From Azospirillum sp. SYSU D00513 (GTDB taxonomy: Bacteria; Pseudomonadota; Alphaproteobacteria; Azospirillales; Azospirillaceae), in contig NZ_JAFIQV010000008.1 of NCBI RefSeq assembly GCF_017356015.1, forward strand, positions 94,052-158,051: a stretch of 64,000 bases of DNA, given 5' to 3'. A program made the position numbers and the translations under genes. The notes beneath the pieces were generated by a model. The model was not told the DNA's origin and did not search any database. It saw only the letters and a program-made list of their open reading frames with translations. This document shows positions 26,518 through 34,275 of this stretch, piece by piece. Numbering within the stretch: the stretch's first letter is position 1; every line of letters starts with the position of its first letter.

Positions 26518-26976
26518 ATGCGCCTTGTACCGCTCCTTGTCAGGCGCCGCTTTCTCGCCGCCACGGCCCTGACCCTGCTGGCCGGCTGCGTGGTGCGCCC
26601 GCCGGAGCCTGCCGGTCTGCTCGTCCCCGCGCGGGTCATCCCGATCGGCGCCGGCCGGGACGACGTGGTCGGCCTGCTCGGCCCGCCGGCCAGGGGGCCG
26701 GTCTTCGACCGCTACAGCAACCTGTCGGAGATGGTCTACAGCTTTCCCTTCCCGGCTATCCGTGGGGAAACCCGCTTCCCCGACGGCACGACGCGGGTGG
26801 AAATGGTGGACCGCATCCATCTTTTCTTCGACCGGAAGAACAAGCTGGACCGCATGGCCTACCGCACCGACCGCTATTACCCGAGCGTGACCGATCTGCG
26901 GATCGACCAGATCACGATTCTTCCCCACCGGATCGATCCGGACGGGCGGGTGCTGCCCCTTGTCGCCCAGCCCTGA
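26518..26976 (+). CDS. Lipoprotein with BamE/SmpA-like fold
   Basis: The 152-residue protein has a lipobox (LTLLAGCVVRP). Its body resembles BamE/SmpA proteins in the helix IPIGAGRDDVVGLLGPP followed by strands with a Tyr/Phe-rich sheet (MVYSFPFP, IHLFFDRKNKLDRMAYRTD). BamE helps the outer-membrane protein assembly complex, but many lipoproteins share the fold without that role, so I do not assign bamE. A TTG 15 bp upstream is in frame; ATG at 26518 is preferred. Confidence 0.65.
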   Translation: MRLVPLLVRRRFLAATALTLLAGCVVRPPEPAGLLVPARVIPIGAGRDDVVGLLGPPARGPVFDRYSNLSEMVYSFPFPAIRGETRFPDGTTRVEMVDRIHLFFDRKNKLDRMAYRTDRYYPSVTDLRIDQITILPHRIDPDGRVLPLVAQP

Positions 26977-26982
26977 GGCCGG

Positions 26983-27867
26983 TCAGGCGCCGGCGAGCGT
27001 GATGGTGTAAGCCAAGCTCCGCTCCTCGCCGGGAGGGATGTGCATCAGCCCCGGCTTGTCGCGGAACTCCCTGTCGAAGTCCTCGGGGGAGGCATGGCCG
27101 CGCCAGGGTTCGATGCAGAGGAAGTCGCCGCCCGGCTTCGACCAGATCCCCAGCTCCTCGAAGCCGTCCCAGGACAGGATGATGGCGGGGGTGCCCGGCG
27201 CGCCGTAGCGTACCGACCGGCTGGCCGGCCGGTCCAGGATCACGGCGTCCTCGGCGAAGAGGGACTCATCCAACGGCAGACGCCGCCCCTGGACCGGCGT
27301 CGGGAAGCCCTCTTCCCGCAGCAGGCCACCCCGCACCCGACGGATCGGGGCGGTTTCCTCCTCGGAAAAGAGCAGCTCGTGCGCCGTCTTCGGCACGCCG
27401 TCCAGCAGCGGCCAACGGAAGGCCGGATGGACGCCGAGCGAGGCGGGAAGCACCGTGGCGCCGGGGTTGAAAACAGTGTGGCGGATGGTCAGCGACTCCT
27501 CCGCCAGCGTGAAGGCCAGCTCCAGCCGGAAGGCGAAAGGGTAGAGCGCCCGGCTCGCCTCGTCGTCGGTCAGAACGAGACGGCAGGCGTGCGGCCCGCG
27601 CTCCATCCAAGCGAAGCGCCGGTCACGGGCGAAGCCGTGCTGAGTCATGCGGTGGGCCGTGCCCTCGTGCAGCAGCCGGTCATCCTTCAGCCGTCCGACG
27701 ATGGGGAACAGAACCGGCGCGTGGCGCGGCCAGGCCGGGCCGGCCTGCCACAGCAGCTCCTGTCCTGCGGCGTCGCGCAGCGAGCACAGCTCGGCCCCGT
27801 CCGCCTTGACCGTGGCGGAGAGCCGCCCGCCCTCCATGCGCCAGACGTCGAGTCCATCCCCGTTCAT
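26983..27867 (-). CDS. Aldose 1-epimerase family protein
   Basis: The 294-residue protein of the galactose-mutarotase superfamily interconverts sugar anomers or related substrates. Conserved points are GAELCSLRDAAGQELLWQ, the PVLFPIVGRLKDDRL block, the His of MTQHGFARDRRF, the NPGATVLPASLGVHPAFRWP segment with a likely catalytic His, and a late Glu in CIEPWRGH. ATG at 27867 is preceded by GGGGAGG. It converges with the BamE-like gene, leaving 6 bp between stops. Confidence 0.88.
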   Translation of the reverse strand: MNGDGLDVWRMEGGRLSATVKADGAELCSLRDAAGQELLWQAGPAWPRHAPVLFPIVGRLKDDRLLHEGTAHRMTQHGFARDRRFAWMERGPHACRLVLTDDEASRALYPFAFRLELAFTLAEESLTIRHTVFNPGATVLPASLGVHPAFRWPLLDGVPKTAHELLFSEEETAPIRRVRGGLLREEGFPTPVQGRRLPLDESLFAEDAVILDRPASRSVRYGAPGTPAIILSWDGFEELGIWSKPGGDFLCIEPWRGHASPEDFDREFRDKPGLMHIPPGEERSLAYTITLAGA

Positions 27868-28083
27868 GCCGATCCTCCCCTTCGAACCCGTGTGCGCCGG
27901 AAGCCTTTTGCGCCAGGGGCCATTCTGGACAAAAGCCGCGTCACCGGAAACGCCGAATTGCCGGTAACGGATCAGCGGGGCAGCCAGCGCGGAGCGCGGG
28001 ATTCGACCGGAGGGAAGCACGTGATGGTTGCTCATGCGTGCGGCACGCATTATCAGTGGGTGGTGCCTTGCGCGGAGGAATCG

Positions 28084-28491
28084 ATGGATAGGTTGCCGGT
28101 CGACTACGGTCAGTTTGCAATCCTCATCATCGAGGACCAGCCTTTCGTCCGAAGGATCATCGCGCAGATCCTGTCGCAGATCGGATTCCGCACGATCATC
28201 GAAGCGGAGGACGGCGAAAGCGGCCTTCAGGCCTGCATCCGCTCCAAACCCGACCTGATCCTCTGCGACATCGACATGAAGCCGGTCTCCGGGCTCGACT
28301 TCCTGGCCAGCCTGCGCGCCAGCGCGGAGGTTGCGAACCCCCGCACGCCCGTGGTCTTCCTGACCAACCACACCGAATCGGAAATCGTGAAGCGGGGCAT
28401 GGCGCTGGGTGTCAACGGATTCGTGGTCAAGCCGCCCTCGCTGGGCGCCTTGAAGGAGCGGGTGGACCGCCTGCTCCCCGCGCCCGTCTGA
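28084..28491 (+). CDS. Stand-alone receiver domain (CheY-like)
   Basis: The 135-residue single-domain regulator has the acidic pair (ILIIEDQPFVRRII), the acceptor Asp (LILCDIDMKPVSGLDFL), the Thr switch (VVFLTNHTES) and the Lys (GFVVKPPSL). There is no DNA-binding domain, so it probably signals by protein contact. It is followed after 9 bp by a small lipoprotein gene. No kinase gene is adjacent. Confidence 0.85.
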   Translation: MDRLPVDYGQFAILIIEDQPFVRRIIAQILSQIGFRTIIEAEDGESGLQACIRSKPDLILCDIDMKPVSGLDFLASLRASAEVANPRTPVVFLTNHTESEIVKRGMALGVNGFVVKPPSLGALKERVDRLLPAPV

Positions 28492-28500
28492 GAGGCCGCC

Positions 28501-28833
28501 ATGCTCCGTGGTGCCATTCCCGTCCTGTTGGGCTGCCTTCTGCTGGCCGGCTGCTCCGGCGAGCCGTCGGAGGCGGACATGCGCGCGCTGGTCGAAGGCT
28601 TCATGCGCACGGCCGTGCAGGGGAAGGGGCAGGGCGCCTTCACGAAGTTCGAGGCCTTCCGCAAGCAGGGCTGCGTGGACAGCAAGGACAAGCCCGGCTC
28701 CTACGACTGCTACTACGCCGCAACCTTCGAGGCGCGCGAGGGCCGCAAGGCCCTGACCGTGAACGGCAAGGGCCGCTTCTGGCACGACGGCAAGCGGCTC
28801 GCCTTCGAGGATCTGGGCGCCCAGCCGCGCTGA
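28501..28833 (+). CDS. Small lipoprotein of unknown function
   Basis: The 110-residue protein has a clear lipobox (LLGCLLLAGCSGE). A compact mature domain follows with a Cys pair (KQGCVDSK and SYDCYYAATFEA) and a C-terminal strand region (GKGRFWHDGKRLAFEDLG). No family is recognised. It overlaps no other gene and lies 9 bp after the receiver gene. Confidence 0.65.
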   Translation: MLRGAIPVLLGCLLLAGCSGEPSEADMRALVEGFMRTAVQGKGQGAFTKFEAFRKQGCVDSKDKPGSYDCYYAATFEAREGRKALTVNGKGRFWHDGKRLAFEDLGAQPR

Positions 28834-28861
28834 ACGCCCGGATTCATGGCGCGGGCGGCGG

Positions 28862-29305
28862 TCAGACCGCCCCGATCTCCGCCGAAAAACGCTCGAAGAA
28901 GGCCGTGATGACGCGGTCGGCCTTGGCCTGAACCAGCTTCACCGCCATGCGCCCCACGGCACCCCCCAGCGCCGCTTCAAGCGTGTAGGATAGGTGCGTG
29001 TGCCCGTCCGCCTCCTCCAGCGTCACGCGGGCCTGCCCCTTGACCATCCCGGCCAACCCGCCGCTTCCCTCCGCCAGCAGCAGATAGGAGCGCGGCGCCT
29101 CGACCGGGTCGAGATGCAGCTTTCCCGAAAAGCGCGCCTTCAGCGGCCCGACCGAGGCGCGGACACGCGCCGTGTAGTCGGTCGGCGACAGCCGCTCCAT
29201 CTCCTCCAGTACCGGAATGCAGCGCATCAGCACCGCCGGGTCGCACAAGGCCGTGAACACCCGGTCGCGCCCCGCCGGAATCCGGTATTCCCCCCTCAGT
29301 TCCAT
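28862..29305 (-). CDS. CoxG-like SRPBCC protein
   Basis: The 147-residue protein is of the CO-dehydrogenase subunit G (CoxG) group of the START/SRPBCC fold. It starts MELRGEYRIPAGRDRVF, continues with MRCIPVLEEMERLSP and has the GSGGLAGMVKGQARVTLEE strand pair. CoxG helps recruit molybdenum hydroxylases to the membrane in CO oxidisers. No cox genes are nearby, so the partner is unknown. Confidence 0.85.
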   Translation of the reverse strand: MELRGEYRIPAGRDRVFTALCDPAVLMRCIPVLEEMERLSPTDYTARVRASVGPLKARFSGKLHLDPVEAPRSYLLLAEGSGGLAGMVKGQARVTLEEADGHTHLSYTLEAALGGAVGRMAVKLVQAKADRVITAFFERFSAEIGAV

Positions 29306-29580
29306 GGGTCCTCCCTTACCGCCGACCCTAACAGGTGGGGACGGGATTCCGGCACGCCACCCCGTTCGGACGGGGTAGGGGCGGCAGGAACGATGCTGGA
29401 GGTGACAGCGTATGCTACAACATGTTACCCGTCATGGTGGATTGGACTGAGCCTTGAGTGCTGCTCGGTTGAGGAAAGAAGCGGCGTAAAGGGCCGTTCA
29501 GGTCCGCCGCCTCTTGTCCTGCTCCGCTTGCTCAGGGGCATGCCAGAGAATTTCTGCTGGAAATGGATTGCACGGTAAAC

Positions 29581-30000
29581 ATGAACATCACATCGAAAAT
29601 CCGAGTGACTGCCGCTTTCCTTCTGCCCGTATTGATGCTGCCGGCGATGGCCATTGCTTCCCCGGAAGAAAGCTATTCGGTCCGGTTCAGCCAGTGTATG
29701 GATCGAAGCGGCGGCGTCACGTCGGAGATGCTCGACTGCATTTCCGCGGAGCATGAACGGCAGGACGCGCTGCTTAATGTTGCTTACAAGGCAGCCATGA
29801 AGGCCGCCGAGGAGACGGACCCGGCCCGGAGCAAGGAACTGCGGGACGTCCAAAGGACATGGTTGAAGTACCGCGAATTGAAATGCGGTTTTGAGGCCGG
29901 AGCTGGGGGCACCATTGCCATCGTCAACGCGGCATCCTGCAATCTTGCGATGACGGCCGAGCGAGCAAAAGAATTGGAACACATCGCCGAGGTCTATTGA
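29581..30000 (+). CDS. LprI-like (DUF1311) periplasmic protein
   Basis: The 139-residue protein has a signal peptide (FLLPVLMLPAMAIAS) and a helical domain with paired cysteines in the DUF1311/LprI pattern: QCMDRSGG, MLDCISAEHERQDALLN, WLKYRELKC and ASCNLAMTAERAKEL. Some relatives inhibit lysozyme. Codon use here is less GC-biased than in neighbouring genes. ATG at 29581 is chosen because it gives a compact signal peptide. Confidence 0.75.
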   Translation: MNITSKIRVTAAFLLPVLMLPAMAIASPEESYSVRFSQCMDRSGGVTSEMLDCISAEHERQDALLNVAYKAAMKAAEETDPARSKELRDVQRTWLKYRELKCGFEAGAGGTIAIVNAASCNLAMTAERAKELEHIAEVY

Positions 30001-30077
30001 GACGCATAGGTCTTCACAGCGAACACCAGCATGATGAAGGACCGCATCAGAGCGGTGCCGCGCGAACAGGACTTACT

Positions 30078-31007
30078 ATGGCACTACCCGATTTCCAGAC
30101 CGTGATGCTTCCGGTGCTGCGCGTTTCCGCCGAGGGCGAGGTGCGCACGACCGATTTCGTGGAGCGGCTTGCGGACTCCTTCGGCCTGACGGCGGAGGAG
30201 CGGTCGCAACTGCTGCCCTCCGGCCGGCAGACCACTTTTGCCAACCGCGTCCATTGGTCCATCGCCTATCTGGGCAAGGCCGGACTGGTCGAGCGCACGC
30301 GCCGTGCGCATTACCGCATCACGGAACGTGGCCGGGAGGTGCTGGCCAACCCGCCGGACCGCATCGACATCAAGTTTCTGACGCGCTTCCCCGATTTCCA
30401 GCGTTTCCGCGAAGCGGAAGCGGAGGCCGTGACCGGTGGCGACGCCGAGATCCCGGTGGCCGAGGCTGGGATCATTTCCGTGCTGACGCCGGATGAGGTG
30501 ATGCGGGGTGCGCACCGGCAGCTTGAGGCGGCGCTGGCCGATGACCTGCTCCAGCGCGTCCGCACCGGAACGCCCGCTTTCTTCGAAAGCCTCGTGGTCC
30601 GCCTGCTCATTGCGATGGGTTATGGCGGCTCGGTTGCCGACATGGACAAGGCGCTGGTCGGGGGCAGCGGGGATGGCGGCGTGGACGGGGTCATCGACCA
30701 GGACCCTCTTGGTCTGGACCGGATCTATGTCCAGGCAAAGCGCTATGCGGAAGGCAACACCGTCGGTGCCGGAGCAATCCGTGACTTCTTCGGCAGCCTG
30801 GACCGCTTCAAGGCCAGTAAGGGATTGTTCGTCACCACCTCGACCTTCTCTCCCTCCGCCCGCGAAACCGCCGATCTTCTGAGCAAGCGCATTGTCCTGA
30901 TCGACGGCACGCAGTTCGCCCGGCTCATGATCCGGCACGGCGTCGGGTGCCGGGTCGAGGAGGTGCTTCACATCAAGAAGCTGGACGAGGAATTCTTCGA
31001 ACCCTGA
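30078..31007 (+). CDS. mrr: Mrr-like type IV restriction endonuclease
   Basis: The 309-residue protein has an N-terminal winged-helix Mrr_N domain (about residues 5-95, LGKAGLVERTRRAHYRITER). The C-terminal PD-(D/E)xK Mrr catalytic domain shows GGSGDGGVDGVIDQDP, then IYVQAKRYAEGN, giving the Asp and QxK residues. Mrr enzymes cut methylated or foreign DNA and need no partner methylase; none is present. ATG at 30078 is preceded by AGGA. It is followed by tRNA genes, a common landing area for such cargo. Confidence 0.9.
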   Translation: MALPDFQTVMLPVLRVSAEGEVRTTDFVERLADSFGLTAEERSQLLPSGRQTTFANRVHWSIAYLGKAGLVERTRRAHYRITERGREVLANPPDRIDIKFLTRFPDFQRFREAEAEAVTGGDAEIPVAEAGIISVLTPDEVMRGAHRQLEAALADDLLQRVRTGTPAFFESLVVRLLIAMGYGGSVADMDKALVGGSGDGGVDGVIDQDPLGLDRIYVQAKRYAEGNTVGAGAIRDFFGSLDRFKASKGLFVTTSTFSPSARETADLLSKRIVLIDGTQFARLMIRHGVGCRVEEVLHIKKLDEEFFEP

Positions 31008-31133
31008 CCAGCACAGGAAAGACGGACGAAGCGCGCAGGGAAGAGGTTCCTGCGCGATGGCGCGGGACTTTGCATCTGGCCTGCGGAGCCGCCGGGCTCG
31101 TGTGCTTCAGAACATTTACATGGGGAAGAGAGG

Positions 31134-31209
31134 TGGTGCCCAGGGACGGAGTCGAACCGCCGACACGGGGATTTTCAGTCCCCTGCTCTACCAACTGAGC
31201 TACCTGGGC
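31134..31209 (-). tRNA. tRNA-Phe (GAA)
   Basis: A 76-nt cloverleaf on the minus strand with encoded CCA. The acceptor stem is GCCCAGG/CCTGGGC, the anticodon loop is CTGAAAA and the T-loop is TTCGACT. Confidence 0.95.
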
Positions 31210-31257
31210 ATCCTGGCCGGCGGGGCGTTTCGTCCGCTGCGGCGTGGTGTGGGCGGT

Positions 31258-31286
31258 CTTATAGGGAAGATTTTTGGGTCTGTCTA
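31258..31286 (-). promoter_or_regulatory. Promoter of tRNA-Phe
   Basis: On the minus strand TAGACA (31286-31281) and TATAAG (31263-31258) are separated by 17 bp, about 50 bp ahead of the tRNA. Confidence 0.55.
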
Positions 31287-31300
31287 GCCAAAGCTTTTGC

Positions 31301-31329
31301 TTGCGCTCCCGGAAAAACGCCGGTAAATA
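31301..31329 (+). promoter_or_regulatory. Promoter of tRNA-Glu
   Basis: TTGCGC (31301-31306) and TAAATA (31324-31329) are separated by 17 bp, about 20 bp ahead of the tRNA. Confidence 0.55.
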
Positions 31330-31348
31330 CCCGGCCCACGGCGACGAC

Positions 31349-31424
31349 GTCCCCATCGTCTAGAGGCCTAGGACACCGCCCTTTCACGGCGGCGACACGA
31401 GTTCGAATCTCGTTGGGGACGCCA
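31349..31424 (+). tRNA. tRNA-Glu (TTC)
   Basis: A 76-nt cloverleaf with encoded CCA. The acceptor stem is GTCCCCA/TGGGGAC, the anticodon loop is CTTTCAC and the T-loop is TTCGAAT. MnmA, encoded at 14008-15132, would thiolate this anticodon. Confidence 0.95.
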
Positions 31425-31754
31425 CCTTCCACGTTGCAACCGCACGGTGCCGATTTCTCGATCGGTGAAGGTCCCGAAGCCTCCTTCTGCCCTTTCGCGT
31501 TCTTCAGTCCTTGGGCGTTTATTGCTCCGATGCTAGGGCGGTCACATTCGACTGTTTTAGTTGGGTGAGGAACGGCACGCCTTCGCGCATCGGCGAAGCG
31601 CCCCTTCGATGGCCGTGCCTTTGATCACCGCCCTTGCCGCCATCCGCTTTTCCGGGGTTGGAAGCGGTCGCCATTGCGTCCGGCCCGTGATCCGGAAAGA
31701 GTGGATGCCGTTTCGGTGGCACCTTCCGCCGCTGTCTTCCCTCGAGATCGGATC
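31425..31754 (+). other. Intergenic region after tRNA-Glu
   Basis: About 330 bp holds no gene I can support. There is no strong terminator after the tRNA and no repeated tRNA end. A promoter for the next gene must lie here but is not obvious. Confidence 0.4.
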
Positions 31755-32912
31755 ATGAGCGCGTACCAATATTACGAGTTCCTGGCCGTAGACCGGCCGC
31801 TCGACGCCGGGGACCAAGCTCAGCTGCGGGCCATCTCGTCGCGGGCACGGATCACCGCGCATGGCTTCGCCAACCAGTATGACTGGGGCGATCTGTCGGG
31901 CGATCCCGTGGAGATGATGACGCGATGGTTCGACCTGCACGTCCATGTCGCGGACTGGGCCTCGCGGACCTTCATGGTCCGTCTGCCGCGCCGGCTGTTC
32001 GACCCGCGGCTGTTCGAGCCCTATGCCGACGATGAGAATTTTCGGGTGGTGGAGAAGGATGGAAGCCTGATCCTGAGGTTCGGGGCCATCGACATGGAAC
32101 TGGACCGTACGGACGATGGCACCGGCTGGATGGCCGTGCTGGCGCCATTGCGCTTCCAATTGCTGGAAGGCGATCTGCGCTGCCTCTATCTGATCTGGCT
32201 GCTCCAGGTGCAGTGGGACACGCTGGATGATGGAGAACTGGAACCGCCGCGGCCTCCGGGCCTGTCGCGGCTCAACGGCGCGTTGCGGGCCTTCGCCTCC
32301 TTTTTCGAACTGGATCAGGACCTCGTCGCCGCTGCGGCGGAGGGGGACGCTCCGGCGGAAGACCCGTTGACCGACACGGCGTTGGAGGCTTTCGTCCGCA
32401 GCTTTCCGGAGGAGGAGAAAAACGCGCTTCTCCTGCGCGTCCTTCGGGGCGAGGGGGCCACGATCCCCGGAGAGATACGCCGGCGCTGCCGCGAGAGCAT
32501 GCGAACGCTGGGGCGCGGACTGCCCGAACTCCAGCCGCGCCGTGTCGGCGATCTTCGCGCCGCCGCCGCGATTCATGCCCAAGCACGGCAGCGGCGCGCC
32601 GAAGAACAGGCCGCCCTCGAACGGGCGCGGCATGAGCGCGCCGAGGCGGATGCGCAGGCCCGGCGGCTCAGGGTCTTGGAAAAACGGGTCGAGGCCGCCT
32701 GGCGGGAGGTGGAAAGCCTGATCGAGATGAAGCGCGCCGCCGAGTACAAGCAGGCGGTCGCGCTTCTGCTCGACCTGAAGGCCTTGGCGGTGCGCGACGG
32801 CTGGGAAGCGGACTTCCTCGACCGCATCGACCGGCTGCGCGCCCGTCATTTCGCCAAGACGGCTCTCAAGGCCCGGTTGAACGAGGCCGGCTTGCTTGGC
32901 CGCGAGGGTTAG
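31755..32912 (+). CDS. Conserved protein of unknown function with C-terminal coiled coil
   Basis: The 385-residue soluble protein starts with a conserved-looking block (SAYQYYEFLAVDRPL, ARITAHGFANQYDWGDLSGD and ADWASRTFMVRLPR). A middle region, acidic in its second half, follows. From about residue 270 comes a long charged helix rich in Arg, Ala and Glu (coiled coil, ARQRRAEEQAALERARHER), and the protein ends in a helical tail. I have seen the N-terminal block in uncharacterised bacterial proteins but can give no function. It lies near an Mrr-type nuclease and tRNA genes. Confidence 0.75.
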   Translation: MSAYQYYEFLAVDRPLDAGDQAQLRAISSRARITAHGFANQYDWGDLSGDPVEMMTRWFDLHVHVADWASRTFMVRLPRRLFDPRLFEPYADDENFRVVEKDGSLILRFGAIDMELDRTDDGTGWMAVLAPLRFQLLEGDLRCLYLIWLLQVQWDTLDDGELEPPRPPGLSRLNGALRAFASFFELDQDLVAAAAEGDAPAEDPLTDTALEAFVRSFPEEEKNALLLRVLRGEGATIPGEIRRRCRESMRTLGRGLPELQPRRVGDLRAAAAIHAQARQRRAEEQAALERARHERAEADAQARRLRVLEKRVEAAWREVESLIEMKRAAEYKQAVALLLDLKALAVRDGWEADFLDRIDRLRARHFAKTALKARLNEAGLLGREG

Positions 32913-32926
32913 GCGGGCGCGGCCCT

Positions 32927-33283
32927 TCAGGCTTTCTCGACCGTCATGACGCTGGCCAGCCGTTCGCCCAGCGTCGGCGCGGCGTCCACATGCAGCGTGC
33001 CGGAATAGGCCGGGCGGTCGCCGACGCTGGCGACAAGCGGGTCGCCGGGCGGCAGGATGTCCTTGAAGGTGCGGGCGCGCATGTCTTCCAGCGTCTTGCG
33101 CACGCGCCCGTCGAAGCTCTGGTCGTCCTCGCCGGGTTCCTGGTGGATCACGCCGACGATCTGGGTGATCTCCCGCGTGCCGCCGGGGTGGTAGGGGTCG
33201 CCTTCGCGGTAGCTGTGGACGACGACGGCGTTCCGGGTCGCGACTCTCCGGAGTTCGGCATCTTTGTTGGTGTGGCTGAACAT
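32927..33283 (-). CDS. Small conserved unknown, paralogue of the next gene
   Basis: This 118-residue cytoplasmic protein shares a spaced pattern with the 94-residue product at 33374-33658: NAVVVHSY, TREITQIVGVIHQEPGE and YSGTLHVDAAPTL here, against NAVILHVY, TRKVKEVVGLLRQERGE and YAGELEVETVPTL there. The two appear to be diverged tandem duplicates in one orientation. No function is recognised and no membrane or signal segment is present. Confidence 0.6.
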   Translation of the reverse strand: MFSHTNKDAELRRVATRNAVVVHSYREGDPYHPGGTREITQIVGVIHQEPGEDDQSFDGRVRKTLEDMRARTFKDILPPGDPLVASVGDRPAYSGTLHVDAAPTLGERLASVMTVEKA

Positions 33284-33373
33284 CGGGCACCTCCGCTCTC
33301 TCTACAATTAGAGATACCCCGATTTTTCGGAAATCAAGACAGCCCTTCCGTACAGCCAACTTTCGGCCGAGCG

Positions 33374-33658
33374 TCATAACGTCGGAACGGTTTCGACCTC
33401 CAGCTCGCCCGCATAGACGCGCCGGCCGGGCTCCAGCCCCAGCAGTTCGGCGAAGCCGCCGGCGGGGCGGCGGGGCGGCGTCCAGACCTGTTCGCGCAGG
33501 GAGCGGACCGTGGCCTCGGCCCGGTTCAGGAAGGCGGCGTCCGGCTCGCCCCGCTCCTGGCGCAGCAGCCCGACCACCTCCTTGACCTTCCGCGTCGCCT
33601 GAGGGCGGTCGGGCAGCTCGGCGTCGTAGACGTGCAGAATGACGGCGTTGTTCGTCAT
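33374..33658 (-). CDS. Small conserved unknown, paralogue of the previous gene
   Basis: The 94-residue protein aligns along its length with the 118-residue neighbour, which carries an extra C-terminal segment. It lies 90 bp upstream of it in the same direction. The ATG at 33658 is preceded by a GGG-containing site. Nothing in the sequence points to enzyme activity. Confidence 0.6.
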   Translation of the reverse strand: MTNNAVILHVYDAELPDRPQATRKVKEVVGLLRQERGEPDAAFLNRAEATVRSLREQVWTPPRRPAGGFAELLGLEPGRRVYAGELEVETVPTL

Positions 33659-33851
33659 GGGAGAAACCCATCCCGATGTTGCGGTGGCACAGCGTCACCG
33701 GGCGAACACGGACCCGAAATTTTTTATTCCCGGATTTTTTCGCCGGGCGGGCAGGAAAAATAGGGAACTCTGCGCAGCACCTTCCGTACGGGTTCGGGCG
33801 CCGTTAGAAATTCGGTACGAACTCCCAACGCAGAGCCCAAGGAAACCTCCC

Positions 33852-34271
33852 ATGAAGCAGGCCGTCACGACCCTGACCGTCCAGACCCGTGGCGCCGGGC
33901 TGGTGGAGGTGACCGGGGCGGTGGAACGGTGGCTGGCGGGGCAGGGGATCGGCACGGGGCTGCTGACGGTCTTCTGCCGGCATACCTCGGCGTCCCTCCT
34001 CATCCAGGAGAACGCCGACCCCGACGTCTGCCGCGACCTGGAGCGTTTCTTCAAGCGGCTGGCGCCGGAGGACCCGTCGCTCTACCTCCACACGGACGAG
34101 GGGCCGGACGACATGCCGGCCCACATCCGCGCCGCACTCACCAACACGCAGCTCTCCATCCCCGTGATGGAGGGGCGCATGGCGCTCGGCACCTGGCAGG
34201 GCATCTACCTGTTCGAGCACCGCGCCCGCCCGCACAGCCGCCAGCTCGCCCTGCATCTGCTGGGCGAGTAG
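33852..34271 (+). CDS. YjbQ family protein (UPF0047)
   Basis: The 139-residue protein has family signatures in LLTVFCRHTSASLLIQENAD, a middle DEGPDDMPAHIRAAL, and LGTWQGIYLFEHR near the C-terminus. The conserved His residues probably bind a metal. E. coli YjbQ has weak thiamine-phosphate synthase activity, but the real role is unsettled. The ATG at 33852 follows GGAAACCTCC. It converges with the TAXI gene, with 4 bp between stops. Confidence 0.9.
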   Translation: MKQAVTTLTVQTRGAGLVEVTGAVERWLAGQGIGTGLLTVFCRHTSASLLIQENADPDVCRDLERFFKRLAPEDPSLYLHTDEGPDDMPAHIRAALTNTQLSIPVMEGRMALGTWQGIYLFEHRARPHSRQLALHLLGE

Positions 34272-34275
34272 GGCG

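Noticed and set aside
26983..28785. A 600-residue protein joining the epimerase to upstream sequence
   Set aside because: The upstream part is the antisense of the receiver gene and lacks family similarity. GGGGAGG and ATG at 27867 give a normal epimerase length.
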